A DNA stretch of 64,000 bases from Rhabdaerophilum calidifontis (GTDB lineage: Bacteria; Pseudomonadota; Alphaproteobacteria; Rhizobiales; Beijerinckiaceae): NCBI RefSeq assembly GCF_008641065.1, contig NZ_VTRS01000003.1, forward strand, positions 186,001-250,000, given 5' to 3'. A program made the position numbers and the translations under genes. Within the stretch, counting starts at the first letter, position 1. Each line of letters begins with the position of its first letter. This document shows positions 22,952 to 32,129 of this stretch, one piece after another. Under the pieces are notes generated by a model, which saw nothing but the letters and a program-made list of their open reading frames with translations, made no database searches and was not told the origin of the DNA.

Positions 22952-23398
22952 ATGGGTCTGTTCAAATTCGTCAAATCGGTGGGCGAGAAATTGTTCGGCG
23001 CGAGCGAGGCCAATGCCGCGCCGGCCGACCAGCTCGCGAAGGAAATCGCCAAGCACGGCCTCGACGCCCAGGGCCTCGACATCAAGGTCAATGGCAACGC
23101 GATCACCGTCGGCGGCGCAACCAAGAGCACCGAGGAAGCGGAGAAGATCATCCTCGCGCTGGGCAACACGCTCGGCGTCTCCGAGGTGCAATCGAACCTG
23201 ATCGTGGCCGCCGAAGCTCCCGCCGCGATCATGTACGAGGTCCAGAAGGGCGACACGCTCTGGAAGATCGCCGAAATTCATTACGGCAAGGGCAAGGGCG
23301 CGAGCTATACCGCGATCTTCGAGGCCAATCGCCCGATGCTGAGCCATCCCGACAAGATCTATCCCGGCCAGATCCTGCGCATCCCGCCGCTCGCCTGA
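22952..23398 (+). CDS. kbp: BON-LysM protein, Kbp (YgaU)-like
   Basis: 148 residues, close in length and end-to-end layout to E. coli Kbp (YgaU), a cytoplasmic K+-binding protein. The N-terminus MGLFKFVKSVGEKLFG matches Kbp; a BON domain (about 25-88) is followed by a LysM domain (about 94-146; YEVQKGDTLWKIAEIHYGKG ... ANRPMLSHPDKIYPGQ). There is no signal peptide, consistent with the cytoplasm. GGGAGG precedes the ATG at 22952. The K+-sensing role is inferred from the E. coli homologue and is not shown by any visible site. Confidence 0.88.
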   Translation: MGLFKFVKSVGEKLFGASEANAAPADQLAKEIAKHGLDAQGLDIKVNGNAITVGGATKSTEEAEKIILALGNTLGVSEVQSNLIVAAEAPAAIMYEVQKGDTLWKIAEIHYGKGKGASYTAIFEANRPMLSHPDKIYPGQILRIPPLA

Positions 23399-23405
23399 GC
23401 CAGGA

Positions 23406-23433
23406 CCGGCCCGGCGCCGTCGGGCCGGCCTTT
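23406..23433 (+). terminator. Probable terminator after the Kbp gene
   Basis: An 8-bp perfect stem CCGGCCCG / CGGGCCGG with loop GCGCCGT begins 8 bases after the stop and is followed by CCTTT, only a weak T-tract. Confidence 0.45.
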
Positions 23434-23545
23434 CCCTGCCCGGCGGACCCGATGCCGCAGGTCCGGCGCCGCAATCGCCGATTGACCCCTCGCGGCGGAG
23501 CCTCTATCACGCGGGCTCGCCGCGCGCCCCTTCCGGGGCGGCGCC

Positions 23546-23620
23546 GGGCCGGTAGCTCAGCGGTAGAGCACGTGACTTTTAATCATGTGGTCGAGGGTTC
23601 GATCCCCTCCCGGCTCACCA
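23546..23620 (+). tRNA. tRNA-Lys (anticodon TTT)
   Basis: A full cloverleaf can be drawn: acceptor GGGCCGG pairs with CCGGCTC, the D arm carries TAGCTCAGC-GGTAGAGCA, the anticodon stem is CGTGA/TCATG with loop CTTTTAA (anticodon at 23578-23580), and the T arm contains GGTTCGATCC. CCA is encoded at the 3' end. The UUU anticodon reads both lysine codons. Confidence 0.96.
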
Positions 23621-23648
23621 TTCCCGCCTTGTAGATCAACGATGTGAT

Positions 23649-24515
23649 TCAGCCCCGCCGCGCCGCATGGGCGTCGAGCGTGTTCTCCAGCAGACAGGCG
23701 ATCGTCATCGGCCCCACGCCGCCCGGCACCGGCGTGATCGCGCCCGCAACCGACCGGACCGCTGCGAAATCGACATCGCCGACGAGCCGGCTCCGGCCAT
23801 CCGCGCCCGGAACCCGGTTGATCCCGACATCGATGACGATCGCGCCGGGCTTGACATGCGCCGCGCCGATCAGCGCCGGCCGCCCCACCGCCGCGACAAG
23901 GATATCGGCCGTCCGGCACAAAGCCGGCAGGTCGCGCGTGCGCGAATGCGCGATCGTCACCGTGCAATCCTCCGCAAGCAGGAGCTGCGCCATCGGTTTG
24001 CCGACAATGTTCGAGCGGCCGACGATCACCGCATGCAGCCCAGACAGCGCGGTCCCGACGGATTTCACGAGCCGCATCGCCCCGCGCGGGGTGCAGGGCA
24101 CGAGCGCGCGGCCGCCGGTCGCAAGCCGCCCGACATTGACGGGGTGGAAGCCGTCGACATCCTTCGCCGGGTCGATGGCCTCGATCACCTTGTCGGCATT
24201 GATCGCCTTCGGCAGCGGCAATTGCACGAGAATCCCGTCGATCTCGGGATCGGTGTTGAGCCGCGCGACCAGCGCCAGCAGTTCCGCCTCGGTGGTCTCC
24301 GCCGGCAGCCTGTGCTCGATGGAGCGCATGCCGATCTCGGTCGTCTGCCGCACCTTGGAGCCGACATAGACCTGGCTCGCCGGATCCTCACCGACGAGCA
24401 CCACCGCGAGCCCCGGCACCCGTTCGCCTGCGGCAGCGATCGCGGCAACCCGGGCCGCGAGCCCGGCACGCAATTCCGCCGCGATGGCCTTGCCGTCGAT
24501 GATCCGTGCCGTCAT
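23649..24515 (-). CDS. folD: Bifunctional methylene-THF dehydrogenase / methenyl-THF cyclohydrolase
   Basis: Interconverts 5,10-methylene-THF and 10-formyl-THF using NADP+. 288 residues, normal length. Motifs: [13 protein letters not shown] (catalytic Lys), [10 protein letters not shown] (about 95-104), [14 protein letters not shown], the Rossmann segment [12 protein letters not shown] (about 160-171), and [14 protein letters not shown]. It lies 88 bases downstream of soxG on the same strand. In several Rhizobiales folD travels with sarcosine oxidase genes, which fits processing of the methylene-THF that sarcosine oxidase forms. Confidence 0.97.
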   Translation of the reverse strand: MTARIIDGKAIAAELRAGLAARVAAIAAAGERVPGLAVVLVGEDPASQVYVGSKVRQTTEIGMRSIEHRLPAETTEAELLALVARLNTDPEIDGILVQLPLPKAINADKVIEAIDPAKDVDGFHPVNVGRLATGGRALVPCTPRGAMRLVKSVGTALSGLHAVIVGRSNIVGKPMAQLLLAEDCTVTIAHSRTRDLPALCRTADILVAAVGRPALIGAAHVKPGAIVIDVGINRVPGADGRSRLVGDVDFAAVRSVAGAITPVPGGVGPMTIACLLENTLDAHAARRG

Positions 24516-24603
24516 CCGCGCCTCCCCGGGATCGCGGCCCGAGCGGCCGCGCTCCCGCCCTCTATCGCGATCGCGCCGGCGCGGGAAGGGGCCGGCGGAG
24601 GGC

Positions 24604-25179
24604 TCAGCCGAGATCCCGCGCGCCCGCGCCGATCTGCGCGACGAGATAGGGCGCGAAGCTACGGCCGGTCTCGATCCGGAACAGCATCGGCGCGATGCGC
24701 CAGAGCAGGATCTCGGCCTTGTGGAACAGGCTGCGCGTCGCCATGCCGACCGGAAAGGCGCGCGGGTCGAGATCGAGCGGGCAACCGGAATGGAGGATCG
24801 CAGCCACCGCAGGCCCCTCGAGCACGAAACCCAGATGGCGATCACTGACATCGACCAGAATATGCGGTTCGGCCGCGCAAGCCTGGCTGATGGCCGCGAT
24901 CGCGCTCTCAAGCTCGCCGCGCGGCAGCAGCAGAAGCAATTCATCGGGGCCGAACCGCATCAGCGCCCGTGCCCCCGGCTCGCCCCGCTCGCCGCGATGC
25001 ACCATCCGGTTGATCGCCGGCAGCGCCAGGCCGAGCGCGGCGCCGAGCCGCGCCTCCGCCGCCGGCACGCCCCGGAAGACGAGCCGCCCGAGCCCCAGAA
25101 CCGGCAGCAGCCGGGCGAAACCCGGCCGGTTGAGGAGCGGCGGCATCTCGGCCGTCTCGGGCGAAGGGGCCTCATCCAT
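24604..25179 (-). CDS. soxG: Sarcosine oxidase gamma subunit
   Basis: Smallest structural partner of the heterotetrameric sarcosine oxidase apart from delta; 191 residues. The family is weakly conserved. Recognisable features are [13 protein letters not shown], the [20 protein letters not shown] segment and the C-terminal stretch [17 protein letters not shown]. The start overlaps the soxA stop by 8 bases in another frame, as expected for this operon. The assignment rests on position as much as on motifs. Confidence 0.88.
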   Translation of the reverse strand: MDEAPSPETAEMPPLLNRPGFARLLPVLGLGRLVFRGVPAAEARLGAALGLALPAINRMVHRGERGEPGARALMRFGPDELLLLLPRGELESAIAAISQACAAEPHILVDVSDRHLGFVLEGPAVAAILHSGCPLDLDPRAFPVGMATRSLFHKAEILLWRIAPMLFRIETGRSFAPYLVAQIGAGARDLG

Positions 25180-28111
25180 GCACGCGTTTCCCATCCGGGT
25201 CGATGAAGACCGGCGGCACGATCCGCGCCGCCACCGCGCCGCCGGGCATCGGCACATGGACGCGCGTGCCGAGCCGTGCCCGCCCGTCGGCGACGAGCGC
25301 CAGCGCGATCGAATGGCCGAGCCAGGCGCTGGCATAGGCCGAGGTGACATGCCCGAGCGCGGGCGTGCCGGGCGCCGGATCGGGCATCGCCACCACCTGC
25401 GCGCCCTCCTCCAGCACCCGCGCGGGATCCTCCGTCCGCAGGCCCACGAGCTGCCGCCGCCCCGGCGCGGCGAGCGCGGCGCGCGACAACCCGCGCCTGC
25501 CGACGAAATCGCCCTTGCCCGCCCCGACAAGCCGGCCGAGACCGAGATCGTCGGGTGTCACCGTGCCGTCCGTCTCCTGCCCGACGATGATATACCCCTT
25601 CTCGGCGCGCAGAACATGCATCGCCTCGGTGCCATAGGCCGCGCCGCCATGCTTCTCGGCCTCGCGATGCAGCGCCTTCCACACCGCGCGCCCCTCCTCG
25701 GCGGGGACATTGACCTCGAATCCCAATTCTCCGGTGAAGGAGACGCGGAAGAGCCGCGCCGCGATGCCCGCCACCCGGCAGGACGCCACCGCCATATGCG
25801 GGAAGGCGCCGGGGGCAAGATCGAGCCCCTCGACGAGCGGCGCGAGCACCTCGCGCGCCTTCGGCCCCTGCACGGCGATCACCGCCCATTGCTCGGTGAT
25901 CGAGACCGGCCAGGCGCGCAGCTCCGGCCATTCCGTCTGGCGATAATCCTCGAACAGCGTCAGCACGCGCGCCGCGCCGCCAGTCGTGGTCGTGACATGG
26001 AAGCGGTCCGCCGCCAGACGGGCGATGATCCCGTCCTCGATCACGAACCCGGCTTCGTCGAGCATCAGTGCATAGCGGCACCGGCCGGGCGCAAGATTGC
26101 GCACGGCATTGACGTAGAGCCGTTCGAGGAATTCCGCGGCATCGGGGCCGGCAAGCTCGATCTTGCCGAGCGTGGAGGCGTCGAACAGCCCGACATGCGT
26201 GCGCACATGCCGGCATTCGCGCGCGACCGCTGCCGCTTCATCCTCGCCCGCACGCGGAAAGAAGCGCGCCCGCCGCCAGAGCCCCACCGGCTCGAACACC
26301 GCGCCGGCGGCGCAGGCCCAGGGATCGATCGGCGTGCGCCGGAGCGGCTCGAACAATTCGCCGCGCGCGGTTCCGGCCAGCACGCCGAAGCTCACCGGCG
26401 CATAGGGCGGACGGAAGGTGGTGAGCCCCGCCTCCGGCAGGCTCCGCCCGGTTGCGCCCGCAACGATCGCCAGCGCATTGAGATTGGCGGTCTTGCCCTG
26501 GTCGGTCGCCATGCCGGTGGTAGTATAGCGCTTGACATGCTCGACCGAGACGAAGCCCTCCCGCGTCGCGAGCCGGATGTCGCGGGCGGTGACATCGTTC
26601 TGGAAATCGACAAAGGCCTTGCGCCGGTCCGGATCGCCGGCGACCGGCAATGCGCCATGAACCGGCGCCACCATCGCCTCCGGCAGAATCCCGGCGCAGG
26701 CGCCGCGGCATTCGATCCGCTGCCCCGGCGCGGCGCCGGCGGGCACGAAGCCGTGAACCGCCGGATCCCAGCGCAAGGCGCCGCGCGCCTGCGAGAACAG
26801 GTGGATCGCAGGCGCATAGCCGCCCGCCATCGCCACCAGATCACAGGCGATGCGCGGCCCCGGAACCACAGCGCCGCCGGCGCCGATGCGCCCCGAGACC
26901 ACCGCGCGGACACGGCGCGCGCCCTCGGTGGCGATGATGGTCGCGGCCGGCAGGACATGGATGCCCTTCGCCTCCATCCGCGCCCGCAGCGCCGGATCGA
27001 CCCCCGGGCGCAGATCGAGGATCGCCGCGACCTCGGTCCCGCCGCGATGCAGCGCCTCGGCGGCCGCATAGCCGGAATCGCAGGCGGCGAGGATCACGGC
27101 CCGGTCGCCGGGCCTGACGCCGTAGCGGTGCAGATAGGTCTCGACGGCGCCCGCGAGCATGATCCCCGGCCGATCGTTGTCGGGAAAGACCAGCGGCCGC
27201 TCGATGGCCCCGGTCGCGAGCACGATCCGGCCGGCGCGCACCTGCCAGAGCCGCGCACGCGGCCTGCATGCGGACGTCGCCGCGAACGGATCACCCAGCC
27301 GCTCTTCGAGCGCGACGAACCCTTGCGCAAAGATACCGAAGGCCTGCGTGCGCGCCAGCAGCGTGACATTGACCCGGCGGCGCAGGGTTTCGAGCAGGCT
27401 GTCGAGCCGGGCGGCCGCGGCCCGGCCCGCCGGTCCGGGATCACCGGACGCGGTGAGCAGCCAGCCGCCGGGCTCGGCCTGCTCGTCGCAGACCAGCACG
27501 CGCTGCCCGGGATCCTCGGATGCCTCGACCGCCGCCGCGAGCCCGGCCTCGCCCGCCCCGACGACCAGCACCTCGCAATGCGCGAAGCGGCCGGCATACC
27601 GATCCGGATCCGGCACCGAGGGCGGCCGGCCGAGCCCGGCCATGCGCCGGATCAGCGGCTCGTAGAGCCAGCGCCAGGCGGAATTCCGGCCGGCAAGATC
27701 GGGCCCCATGAAGGTGCGGTAATAAAACCCGGCGGCGAGGAAAGGCGCCAGCAGCGCGTTCGCCGCGCCGAGATCGAGATCGAGGCTCGGCCAGCGGTTC
27801 TGGCTGATGGCGACAAGCCCTTCGTGGAGCACAATCTCCGTTGCCCGAAGATTGGGGGTCACCCGCCCCGGCCCGTGATCGGTCGTCACCAGCGCGTTGG
27901 GCTCCTCGACCCCGGCGGCGAGAATGCCGCGCGGGCGGTGATACTTGAACGACCGCCCGACGAGATGAACCCCGTTGGCAAGCAGCGCCGAGGCCAGCGT
28001 ATCGCCGGCGAACCCCGCCATTTCCCGCCCGTCGAAGCGGAAATGGAGCGGTCGCCGGCGGTCGATCCGCCCGCCCGCGGCGAGACGGAAGGTATGTCCC
28101 CGCCCGCTCAT
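25172..28111 (-). CDS. soxA: Sarcosine oxidase alpha subunit
   Basis: Largest subunit (979 residues) of the enzyme that demethylates sarcosine to glycine, passing the methyl carbon to THF as 5,10-methylene-THF. Domain order: Fer2_4-like N-terminal domain without cluster cysteines (about 1-110), NAD/FAD Rossmann domain (about 170-480; VLVVGAGEAGLAAAVE), then a GcvT-like folate domain in the C-terminal 380 residues (GLFDASTLGKIEL, FTGELGFEVNVPAE). The start overlaps the soxD stop as ATGA. A C1 transfer role follows from the GcvT domain. Confidence 0.96.
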   Translation of the reverse strand: MSGRGHTFRLAAGGRIDRRRPLHFRFDGREMAGFAGDTLASALLANGVHLVGRSFKYHRPRGILAAGVEEPNALVTTDHGPGRVTPNLRATEIVLHEGLVAISQNRWPSLDLDLGAANALLAPFLAAGFYYRTFMGPDLAGRNSAWRWLYEPLIRRMAGLGRPPSVPDPDRYAGRFAHCEVLVVGAGEAGLAAAVEASEDPGQRVLVCDEQAEPGGWLLTASGDPGPAGRAAAARLDSLLETLRRRVNVTLLARTQAFGIFAQGFVALEERLGDPFAATSACRPRARLWQVRAGRIVLATGAIERPLVFPDNDRPGIMLAGAVETYLHRYGVRPGDRAVILAACDSGYAAAEALHRGGTEVAAILDLRPGVDPALRARMEAKGIHVLPAATIIATEGARRVRAVVSGRIGAGGAVVPGPRIACDLVAMAGGYAPAIHLFSQARGALRWDPAVHGFVPAGAAPGQRIECRGACAGILPEAMVAPVHGALPVAGDPDRRKAFVDFQNDVTARDIRLATREGFVSVEHVKRYTTTGMATDQGKTANLNALAIVAGATGRSLPEAGLTTFRPPYAPVSFGVLAGTARGELFEPLRRTPIDPWACAAGAVFEPVGLWRRARFFPRAGEDEAAAVARECRHVRTHVGLFDASTLGKIELAGPDAAEFLERLYVNAVRNLAPGRCRYALMLDEAGFVIEDGIIARLAADRFHVTTTTGGAARVLTLFEDYRQTEWPELRAWPVSITEQWAVIAVQGPKAREVLAPLVEGLDLAPGAFPHMAVASCRVAGIAARLFRVSFTGELGFEVNVPAEEGRAVWKALHREAEKHGGAAYGTEAMHVLRAEKGYIIVGQETDGTVTPDDLGLGRLVGAGKGDFVGRRGLSRAALAAPGRRQLVGLRTEDPARVLEEGAQVVAMPDPAPGTPALGHVTSAYASAWLGHSIALALVADGRARLGTRVHVPMPGGAVAARIVPPVFIDPDGKRVHG

Positions 28112-28401
28112 TGCCCGGCTCCGGGCACATCCGGGCGCGGCGCGCCGGGCTCGTAGGTGGCGAGGAAGACATCGCTCACGGTGTCGCGGAGCGCGTTGAA
28201 GAAGCGCCCGCAGCCATGGACATGGTGCCAGCGCTCGGCGGTGATTCCCCGGATATTGTCGCGATCATGGAGGAATTCCCCCCAATCCCGATCGGAAACC
28301 GCCGCGGGATCGGCCGGACGGAGGCGATGCGCGGCGCCGGCATGGCGGAATTCGAGCTCCGGACGCTCCATCCGGCAGAAGGGGCAGCGGATCAGCAGCA
28401 T
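28108..28401 (-). CDS. soxD: Sarcosine oxidase delta subunit
   Basis: 97-residue zinc-binding subunit. IRCPFCRMERPELEF supplies the Cys-x2-Cys pair (residues 6 and 9) and ITAERWHHVHGCGRFFNALRDT carries the third cysteine with neighbouring histidines, matching the SoxD family. It lies 3 bases after the inserted membrane-protein gene and overlaps soxA, so it is clearly part of the operon. Confidence 0.95.
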   Translation of the reverse strand: MLLIRCPFCRMERPELEFRHAGAAHRLRPADPAAVSDRDWGEFLHDRDNIRGITAERWHHVHGCGRFFNALRDTVSDVFLATYEPGAPRPDVPGAGQ

Positions 28402-28404
28402 GCG

Positions 28405-28881
28405 CTAGCCCGTCGCCTTGGCATAGGTGAGGATGAAGGCCATCATCAGCCCGAGCCCAGCCAAGAATGCGAAGACGGCCCCCATCATGCTGAACGCGAG
28501 CCGGTTCCGGTCCCGCTGCCCAGTCGCAGGATCGTCGAGATAATCCGGCGGATAATCGTATTTGTAGATGTTGTGGATGTAGCGCCCGGCGAGGATCGTG
28601 AACATCAGCGCGGCGAAGATCGCGACGACGAGCGCGAGCCAGCCCGCATAGGCCGCGCCGCGCACGAGCGGCGGCTGTATCAGGACCAGCGACAGCAGGG
28701 TCTCGCCCCGGCCGACCGTTTCCTTGAAAATATCCTTGAAGAACAGAATCGGCAGCGCGATCAGCGCGCTCGCCATGGTGGTGATCGCGGCCATCACCTT
28801 CTGCTGTTCCGCGATCTCCCGGGCGAAACTGTCGCGGAAACGGTTGAACCGGTCCTTGTCGCTCTCGTCGGCCAGGGCCAT
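28405..28881 (-). CDS. Uncharacterised membrane protein inserted between soxB and soxD
   Basis: Not recognised. 158 residues; a charged N-terminal segment (DESDKDRFNRFRDSFAREI) likely to form an amphipathic helix, then three hydrophobic stretches (about 32-48, 72-98 and 130-153). Between the second and third lies a polar loop with YIHNIYKYDYPPDYLDD. The ATG at 28881 has a strong GAGGGAGGGGG site and is 11 bases after the soxB stop; its own stop is 3 bases before soxD. It is therefore translated within the sox operon. Possible roles are substrate uptake, membrane tethering of the oxidase or peroxide handling; none is supported by a motif. Confidence 0.85.
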   Translation of the reverse strand: MALADESDKDRFNRFRDSFAREIAEQQKVMAAITTMASALIALPILFFKDIFKETVGRGETLLSLVLIQPPLVRGAAYAGWLALVVAIFAALMFTILAGRYIHNIYKYDYPPDYLDDPATGQRDRNRLAFSMMGAVFAFLAGLGLMMAFILTYAKATG

Positions 28882-28892
28882 CGCCCCCTCCC

Positions 28893-30143
28893 TCAATGCG
28901 CGACGGCGGCGGCCGCCGCCTCGTCGATCAGCCGCCCCGTGGCGAAGCGCTCCAGCGAGAAGGGCGCCGCGAACGGGTGCGGCTCCCCGCGCGCCATCGT
29001 CGCCGCGAAGACATGGCCGGAACCCGGCGTCGCCTTGAACCCGCCGGTGCCCCAGCCGCAATTGAGATAGAGGCCCGGAACGGGGGTCGGGCCGATGATC
29101 GGCGAGCGGTCCGGCGTGCAATCGACGATGCCGCCCCAGTTGCGCAGCATCCGCAACCGCCGCGTGGCGGGAAACAGCTCGCAGATCGCCTCGATCGTGT
29201 GGCGCGTGACATGCAGCCCGCCCTGCTGGGAATAGGACGGATATTGGTCGGTGCCGCCACCGATCACCAGTTCGCCCTTGTCGGATTGCGAGACATAGGC
29301 GTGGATCGTGTTCGACATCACCACGCAGGGCATGAACGGCTTCACCGGTTCCGAGACCAGCGCCTGCAAGGGAAAACTCTCCAGCGGCAGCCGCAACCCG
29401 GCCATCGCCGCCACGACCGAGCTGTGGCCGGCAGCGACGATCCCGATCTTCCGCGCGCCGATGAAGCCCCGCGCCGTCTCCACCCCCGTCACCGCGCCGG
29501 CCGCGTCGCGGCGGATCCCCGTCACGGCGCAATTCTGGATGATGTCGACGCCGAGCCGGTCGGCCGCGCGGGCATAGCCCCAGGCCACGGCATCGTGCCG
29601 GGCGACGCCGCCGCGCCGTTGCAGCGCCGCGCCGAGAACCGGATAGCGGATATCGCGGGAAATGTTCAGAGGCGGGCAGAACGCCTTCGCCTCCTCCGGG
29701 CTCAGCCATTCGTTGTCGATGCCGCCGAGCCGGTTGGCATGGACATGCCGCCGCCCGATCTGAACGTCATGCGCGCTGTGCGCGAGCATCATCACCCCGC
29801 GCTGCGAGAACATCAGGTTGTAATTCAGCTCGGCGGCCAGCCCCTCCCAGAGCCGCAGCGCGTGCTCGTAGAGCTTCTGGCTCTCCTCCCAGAGGTAGTT
29901 CGAGCGGATCACCGTGGTGTTGCGGCCGGTATTGCCGCCGCCGAGCCAGCCCTTCTCGAGCACCGCGACATCGCGGATGCCGAATTCACGCGCGAGGTAA
30001 TAGGCCGTGGCGAGCCCATGCCCGCCGGCGCCGATGATGATGACGTCATAGGCCGGCTTCGGCGCCGGGTCGCGCCATTGCCGGGGCCAGCCACGATTGC
30101 CCGCAAGCCCCTGCCGGACAAGATTGAACAGCGAAAACCGCAA
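28893..30143 (-). CDS. soxB: Sarcosine oxidase beta subunit
   Basis: Catalytic flavin subunit. From a TTG start it has 416 residues, the usual SoxB length, and begins [18 protein letters not shown], the family N-terminus; GGGGGAG lies about 11 bases upstream. No ATG gives a natural start. Motifs: the Rossmann segment [40 protein letters not shown], and [15 protein letters not shown], whose His is the expected covalent FMN site. It is first in the operon soxB-(membrane protein)-soxD-soxA-soxG and divergent from the formate dehydrogenase genes. Confidence 0.94.
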   Translation of the reverse strand: MRFSLFNLVRQGLAGNRGWPRQWRDPAPKPAYDVIIIGAGGHGLATAYYLAREFGIRDVAVLEKGWLGGGNTGRNTTVIRSNYLWEESQKLYEHALRLWEGLAAELNYNLMFSQRGVMMLAHSAHDVQIGRRHVHANRLGGIDNEWLSPEEAKAFCPPLNISRDIRYPVLGAALQRRGGVARHDAVAWGYARAADRLGVDIIQNCAVTGIRRDAAGAVTGVETARGFIGARKIGIVAAGHSSVVAAMAGLRLPLESFPLQALVSEPVKPFMPCVVMSNTIHAYVSQSDKGELVIGGGTDQYPSYSQQGGLHVTRHTIEAICELFPATRRLRMLRNWGGIVDCTPDRSPIIGPTPVPGLYLNCGWGTGGFKATPGSGHVFAATMARGEPHPFAAPFSLERFATGRLIDEAAAAAVAH

Positions 30144-30416
30144 GATCCGTCCCGCTCCCCCTGCCTCTCGACCGGTTCCGGCGGAGATTCGCGCCGTTCC
30201 GGCTCTTGATGCCATCCCAGCCGAGGCGCACCGGAAAGGCAAGAGGCGGACTGGGAGCACGGCCCGCGGCCGCGCACCCTCAGCCCGGCCTTTCCGGTCG
30301 ACAAGCGGCACGCCTTTGACGCATTCTAGAAGGGATCAGGGTTCTTCCGTCATGCCTCAGCGTCCTTCCCGCTTTCCGGCTCATAAACCCGCCTCCCTGC
30401 ATGGAGGTGGCGCGGG

Positions 30417-32129
30417 ATGAGCGGCGCGCCGCCGGAGCGGGAATCGGGCATGCGCCGCCGTTGGCAGGGCAAGGGGCGCCCGCTCGACGATGCCGCGCTG
30501 GCCGAGATCCGGGCACTGCTCGGCACGATGCCGCGCCGGCGCGACCTGCTGATCGAGATGCTCCACCGGATCCAGGACCGGTTCGGGGCCCTCCATGCGC
30601 GCCATCTCCGGGCGCTTGCCGAGGAGATGCGGCTCGCCGAGGCCGAGATCCACGAGGTCGCGAGCTTCTACCACCATTTCGATATCGTGAAGGAGGGCGA
30701 GGCGCCGCCACCGCCGGTCACGATCCGGGTCTGCGACAGCCTGTCCTGCATGCTGGCGGGGGCTGAATCCCTGCTTGCCGCGCTCGACGGCGCGGTCGAC
30801 CCGGCACGGATCCGCGTGCTGCGCGCACCCTGCCTCGGCCGCTGCGACGAGGCGCCGGCGGCGCTGGTCGGTCATCACGGCATCGGCCGCGCGACGGCGG
30901 AGGCGCTCGCAGCCCGGGCGCTGGCGCGGGAGACGGACCCGGCCCTGCCCGCCGGCATCGACCTCGCCGCCTATCGCGCCGGCGGCGGCTATCGCCTGCT
31001 CGAGGCATGCCGCGCCGGCATCCACACCCCGGAATCCCTGATCGAAGCGCTGTCGGAATCGGGGTTGCGCGGGCTCGGCGGCGCCGGCTTCCCGGCCGGT
31101 CGCAAATGGCGGATCGTCCGCGGCTTCGCCGGTCCGCGGCTGATGACGATCAACGCCGACGAGGGCGAGCCCGGCACCTTCAAGGACCGCCATCACCTCG
31201 CGCGCGATCCCCATCGCGTGCTCGAGGGCGCGCTGATCGCCGCCCATGTGGTGGGCTGCGCGCGGATCTATCTCTATCTGCGCGACGAATATCCCGAAAT
31301 CCGCGCGCTGCTCGCCCGCGAGGTCGCCGCGCTCGACGATTGCGGCCTCACCGCCCCCTGCCCGATCGAAATCCGCCGCGGCGCCGGCGCCTATATCTGC
31401 GGCGAGGAAAGCGCGATGCTCGAATCGATCGAGGGCCGCCGCGGCCTGCCGCGCCATCGCCCGCCCTATATCGCCGAGCGCGGCCTGTTCGGCCGGCCGA
31501 CGCTCAACCACAATGTCGAGACGCTGTTCTGGCTGCGCGACATCCTCGAGAACGGCGCCGGATGGTTCGCCCGGCAGGGCATGAACGGGGCGGCCGGGCT
31601 CCGCTCCTACTCGGTCTCGGGTCGCGTCCGCATGCCGGGGCTCCGGGTCGCGCCGGCCGGAATCACCGCCCGCGCGCTGATCGAGGAGCATTGCGGCGGC
31701 ATGGCGCAGGGACATAATTTCGTCGGCTATCTTCCTGGCGGCGCTTCGGGTGGCATCCTGCCCGCCCGTCTCGCGGATCTGCCGCTCGATTTCGGCCGGC
31801 TCGACGAATATGGGTGCTTCGTCGGCTCGCATGCCGTGATCGTTTTTTCCGACCAGGATGATCCGCGGGTGATCGCGTGCAACCTCCTCGCCTTCTTCGC
31901 CGCCGAGAGTTGCGGGCAATGCACGCCCTGCCGGCTCGGAACCCTCCGCCTGGGGGCGCTGCTCGATCGGGCGGCGCCGGAGCCGGGCCTGCTCGCCGAT
32001 CTCGACCATGTGATGCGGCTCGGCTCGATCTGCGGCCTCGGCCAGGCGGCGCCGAACCCGGTCGCGAGCCTGATCCGCTTCTTCCCCGAGGCACTTGGCC
32101 TGCCGCACGTCCCGGAGGACGCGTCATGA
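30417..32129 (+). CDS. fdh1B: NAD-dependent formate dehydrogenase, beta subunit (NuoE-NuoF fusion)
   Basis: Diaphorase subunit that passes electrons from the catalytic subunit to NAD+. 570 residues. The NuoE-like part (about 1-160) has 2Fe-2S ligands C106, C111, C139, C143 (CDSLSC and APCLGRC). The NuoF-like part has the flavin/NADH region GLRGLGGAGFPAGRKW and NADEGEPGTFKDR, then the 4Fe-4S ligands C499, C502, C505, C539 (CGQCTPC and SICGLG). This fusion corresponds to Fdh1B of Methylobacterium; in FdsGBA enzymes the two parts are separate genes. GGAGG precedes the ATG. The stop overlaps the alpha gene as ATGA. Confidence 0.94.
   Translation: MSGAPPERESGMRRRWQGKGRPLDDAALAEIRALLGTMPRRRDLLIEMLHRIQDRFGALHARHLRALAEEMRLAEAEIHEVASFYHHFDIVKEGEAPPPPVTIRVCDSLSCMLAGAESLLAALDGAVDPARIRVLRAPCLGRCDEAPAALVGHHGIGRATAEALAARALARETDPALPAGIDLAAYRAGGGYRLLEACRAGIHTPESLIEALSESGLRGLGGAGFPAGRKWRIVRGFAGPRLMTINADEGEPGTFKDRHHLARDPHRVLEGALIAAHVVGCARIYLYLRDEYPEIRALLAREVAALDDCGLTAPCPIEIRRGAGAYICGEESAMLESIEGRRGLPRHRPPYIAERGLFGRPTLNHNVETLFWLRDILENGAGWFARQGMNGAAGLRSYSVSGRVRMPGLRVAPAGITARALIEEHCGGMAQGHNFVGYLPGGASGGILPARLADLPLDFGRLDEYGCFVGSHAVIVFSDQDDPRVIACNLLAFFAAESCGQCTPCRLGTLRLGALLDRAAPEPGLLADLDHVMRLGSICGLGQAAPNPVASLIRFFPEALGLPHVPEDAS

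Noticed and set aside
24695-28156. Open frame of 1153 codons on the plus strand opposite soxG-soxA-soxD
   Set aside because: It is a shadow of high-GC third positions; its translation is a low-complexity Arg/Ala/His/Asp mix with no motif, while the minus-strand genes have clear families.
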